DNA of 64,000 nucleotides, from positions 1,302,001 to 1,366,000 of the forward strand of contig CAVVZB010000002.1 in NCBI GenBank assembly GCA_963752695.1. Reading direction: 5' to 3'. The position numbers were made by a program, and so were the translations under genes. Origin of the DNA: Bog-113 sp963752695 (lineage in GTDB: Bacteria; Acidobacteriota; Terriglobia; Bryobacterales; Bryobacteraceae). Shown here piece after piece: positions 62,149 to 64,000 of the stretch. The stretch's first letter is position 1. Every line of letters begins with the position of its first letter. Below the pieces are notes generated by a model. It was not told the DNA's origin and did no database searches. It was given only the letters and a program-made list of their open reading frames with translations.

Positions 62149-63330
62149 ATGACGAATCGCGTCTACATATTCGATACAACCTTGCGGGATGGCGAACAGT
62201 CCCCGGGCTGCAGCATGACGGTATCTGAAAAGCTGCAACTCGCCGGTAAGCTGGCCGACCTCGGCGTGGACACGATGGAGGCTGGATTTCCGATCGCTTC
62301 CGATGGCGATTTCGAAGCTGTCCGCGCTATAAGCCGGGAGTTCCCTTGGGTCCAAGTCGCGGCGCTCGCCCGTTCTTCGACTGGAGACGTTGAACTCGCG
62401 GCGCGTTCGCTCGAATCGGCAAAGCGGCCCCGCATTCATACGTTCCTTGCCACCAGCGATATCCACCTCAAGTACAAGTTGAAGAAGAGCCGCCAGCAGG
62501 TTCTAGATCTTGCGGTTTCCGCCGTCGAACTTGCCCGTAAATACGTGGACGACGTCGAGTTTTCCGCAGAAGACGGAGCGCGGACCGACCCTGAGTACTT
62601 GGAGCAAATCGCCCGCGCTGTGGTTGCTGCGGGCGCGCGAACAGTCAACATTCCGGATACAGTCGGATATTCGGTTCCGGATGAATATGCAGCCCTTATC
62701 GCCAAGATTGTAAAGGCTTTAGGTGACACGGCTATCGTGAGCGTGCATTGTCACGACGATCTCGGCCTCGCAGTTGCAAATTCCTTGGCGGCGGTAAAAG
62801 CCGGTGCCCGGCAGGTCGAATGCACCATCAACGGAATCGGAGAGCGCGCGGGCAATTGCTCGCTCGAAGAGGTGGTTATGGTGATGAAAACCCGCCACGA
62901 CCAGTACCCGTACCGCACTGGAATCCATACCGAGCATCTATTTGCAACCAGCCAACTGCTGAGTTCCACCATCAGTTTCGGACCGCAGCCTAACAAAGCC
63001 ATCGTCGGCCGGAATGCCTTCGCTCATGAAGCTGGGATCCATCAGGATGGATATCTGAAAGAGAAAACCACCTACGAGATCATCGATCCAAAGTCGGTCG
63101 GGGTGCCGGAAGGCCGCCTGGTGCTCGGAAAACACAGCGGGCGTCACGCGATCAAGCAGCGGTGTGACGATCTTGGATTCCTGCTGACGCGAGAGGAACT
63201 GGAAACCGTTTACATCGAATTCACCACCCTTGCTGATCGCAAGAAAGGCATCATGGATGAAGAGATCCTGACGCTGATTCAAAAGGCGCGCACTCCGGCC
63301 AGTGTAAGCTCTCAAGTGGCGGGAGACTAG
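62149..63330 (+). CDS. leuA: 2-isopropylmalate synthase, short form
   Basis: First committed step of leucine synthesis: acetyl-CoA plus 2-oxoisovalerate. 393 residues. DTTLRDGEQSPG (residues 9-20), the metal HxH in VHCHDDLG (about 200), NGIGERAGNCSLEE and FAHEAGIHQDG are intact. The family usually has about 510 residues including a C-terminal allosteric LeuA domain; here the protein ends after the catalytic and linker region, so feedback inhibition by leucine is likely absent. Homocitrate or citramalate synthase are possible alternatives, but the following leuB favours LeuA. GGAGGG is upstream of ATG 62149. Confidence 0.9.
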   Translation: MTNRVYIFDTTLRDGEQSPGCSMTVSEKLQLAGKLADLGVDTMEAGFPIASDGDFEAVRAISREFPWVQVAALARSSTGDVELAARSLESAKRPRIHTFLATSDIHLKYKLKKSRQQVLDLAVSAVELARKYVDDVEFSAEDGARTDPEYLEQIARAVVAAGARTVNIPDTVGYSVPDEYAALIAKIVKALGDTAIVSVHCHDDLGLAVANSLAAVKAGARQVECTINGIGERAGNCSLEEVVMVMKTRHDQYPYRTGIHTEHLFATSQLLSSTISFGPQPNKAIVGRNAFAHEAGIHQDGYLKEKTTYEIIDPKSVGVPEGRLVLGKHSGRHAIKQRCDDLGFLLTREELETVYIEFTTLADRKKGIMDEEILTLIQKARTPASVSSQVAGD

Positions 63331-63336
63331 ATCCGA

Positions 63337-64000
63337 TTGAATTTGAACGTAGTCGTTTTACCGGGTGACGGCATTGGCGTTGAGGTCACCCGTGAAGCAA
63401 CGCGCGTGCTGCGCACGGTGGCCCAGGCTGGCGGGCACACACTCCGAGTCAGCGAGGGACTGCTTGGCGGGATTGCCATTCAGAAGACCGGAAATCCGTT
63501 TCCTCCCGAAACAGAAAAGCTCGCCCTGCAAGCAGACGCCGTGCTGCTCGGCGCAGTGGGCTTGCCGGAATTCGACAACGCGCCACCCGAGCAGCGGCCC
63601 GAACGCGGCCTCCTTGCCATTCGGAAAGCCATGGGAGTTTTCGCCAACCTGCGGCCCGTGCGCACTTACAAGTCGCTGCTAGACGCGTCTCCTCTTAAGA
63701 ATGAGACCGTCGACGGTACCGACCTGATCATTGTTCGGGAGTTGACGGGCGGCATCTATTACGGCACGCCTCGTGGCATCTCCGGGGAAGGCGCGGTCGA
63801 ACGCGCTGTCAACACTATGACGTACTCGCGCGCCGAGATCGAACGCGTCACGCGCATGGCTTTTGGTCTCGCTCGCAACCGCCGCAAAAAGCTCACCTCC
63901 GTAGATAAGTCGAACGTACTTGAAAATTCGCAATTGTGGCGGCGCGTGGTGAGCGAACTAGCCGGCGATTATCCGGACGTCGCGCTCGATCACCTGCTGG
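63337..64000 (+). CDS. leuB: 3-isopropylmalate dehydrogenase, 5' part
   Basis: Oxidative decarboxylation of 3-isopropylmalate in leucine synthesis. TTG 63337 follows the leuA stop by 6 bases, with GGGAG 11 bases upstream; a second in-frame TTG is at 63343. The N-terminus reads VVVLPGDGIGVEVTREA, then LLGAVGLPEFD, RPERGLLAIRKAMGVFANLRPV, the substrate loop LIIVRELTGGIYYG and TSVDKSNVL. The frame runs past the window end, so the C-terminal half is missing. No ATG start is available. Co-transcribed with leuA. Confidence 0.93.
   Translation, partial: MNLNVVVLPGDGIGVEVTREATRVLRTVAQAGGHTLRVSEGLLGGIAIQKTGNPFPPETEKLALQADAVLLGAVGLPEFDNAPPEQRPERGLLAIRKAMGVFANLRPVRTYKSLLDASPLKNETVDGTDLIIVRELTGGIYYGTPRGISGEGAVERAVNTMTYSRAEIERVTRMAFGLARNRRKKLTSVDKSNVLENSQLWRRVVSELAGDYPDVALDHLL

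Overview
The window reads as chromosomal DNA of a high-GC, diderm soil bacterium, most likely an acidobacterium of the Solibacter/Bryobacter kind (inference). The signs are an LptD outer-membrane assembly protein, a bacillithiol-type deacetylase, a full hopanoid operon, a large Oar-like TonB-dependent receptor beside CRTAC1 and TPR proteins, a DUF1501 protein, a HAF-repeat protein and a very large PQQ/Ig/FG-GAP secreted protein. Coding density is high and many neighbours overlap by 4 bases.

Layout. 1-12.3 kb is housekeeping and envelope: bshB1 (cut by the window edge), a TfoX-like protein, a TPR protein, an overlapping yvcK(glmR)-glmU pair, a HAF-repeat secreted protein, a zinc-ribbon protein, rpsU, lptD, an RDD membrane protein, a parvulin, a response regulator, clpS and a NIPSNAP protein. 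12.4-20.9 kb holds a DUF2339 membrane protein and a 2136-residue secreted repeat protein. 21.0-30.6 kb is one nine-gene minus-strand operon, ispH-shc-hpnH-hpnA-hpnG-MDR-MDR-hpnC-hpnD, behind a good sigma-70-type promoter. It makes isoprenoid precursor, squalene intermediates, hopene and extended hopanoids; hpnE is not in it, and two zinc dehydrogenases of unknown role are. 30.7-32.5 kb carries a GDP-mannose-3,5-epimerase-like enzyme and a WecG/TagA glycosyltransferase for surface polysaccharide.

32.6-46.8 kb is a 14.1-kb integrative element in tRNA-Arg(ACG), bounded by exact 45-bp att repeats. It carries a tyrosine integrase, an excisionase-like protein, a CHC2/TOPRIM primase, a RecA-fold helicase with an iteron-like region behind it, a P27-type small terminase without a large terminase, a frameshifted HK97 prohead protease remnant, a tape-measure protein, a divergent two-gene cassette with a dyad-rich control region, and a response regulator. 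It is either a decaying prophage or a phage-satellite-like element. A broken FRG-domain gene lies just outside attR.

47.7-57.0 kb is a minus-strand series: TPR, CRTAC1, TPR, TonB-dependent receptor, DUF1501, which looks like a polymer or nutrient uptake and secretion locus. 57.1-60.4 kb deals with arabinose: araA overlapping a GH43 glycosidase, then a convergent sugar isomerase/epimerase-like secreted protein. 60.5-64 kb has a YdjM-like membrane protein and a LysR regulator divergent from leuA-leuB, with two LysR-box-like dyads in the intergenic region. leuB runs off the window end.
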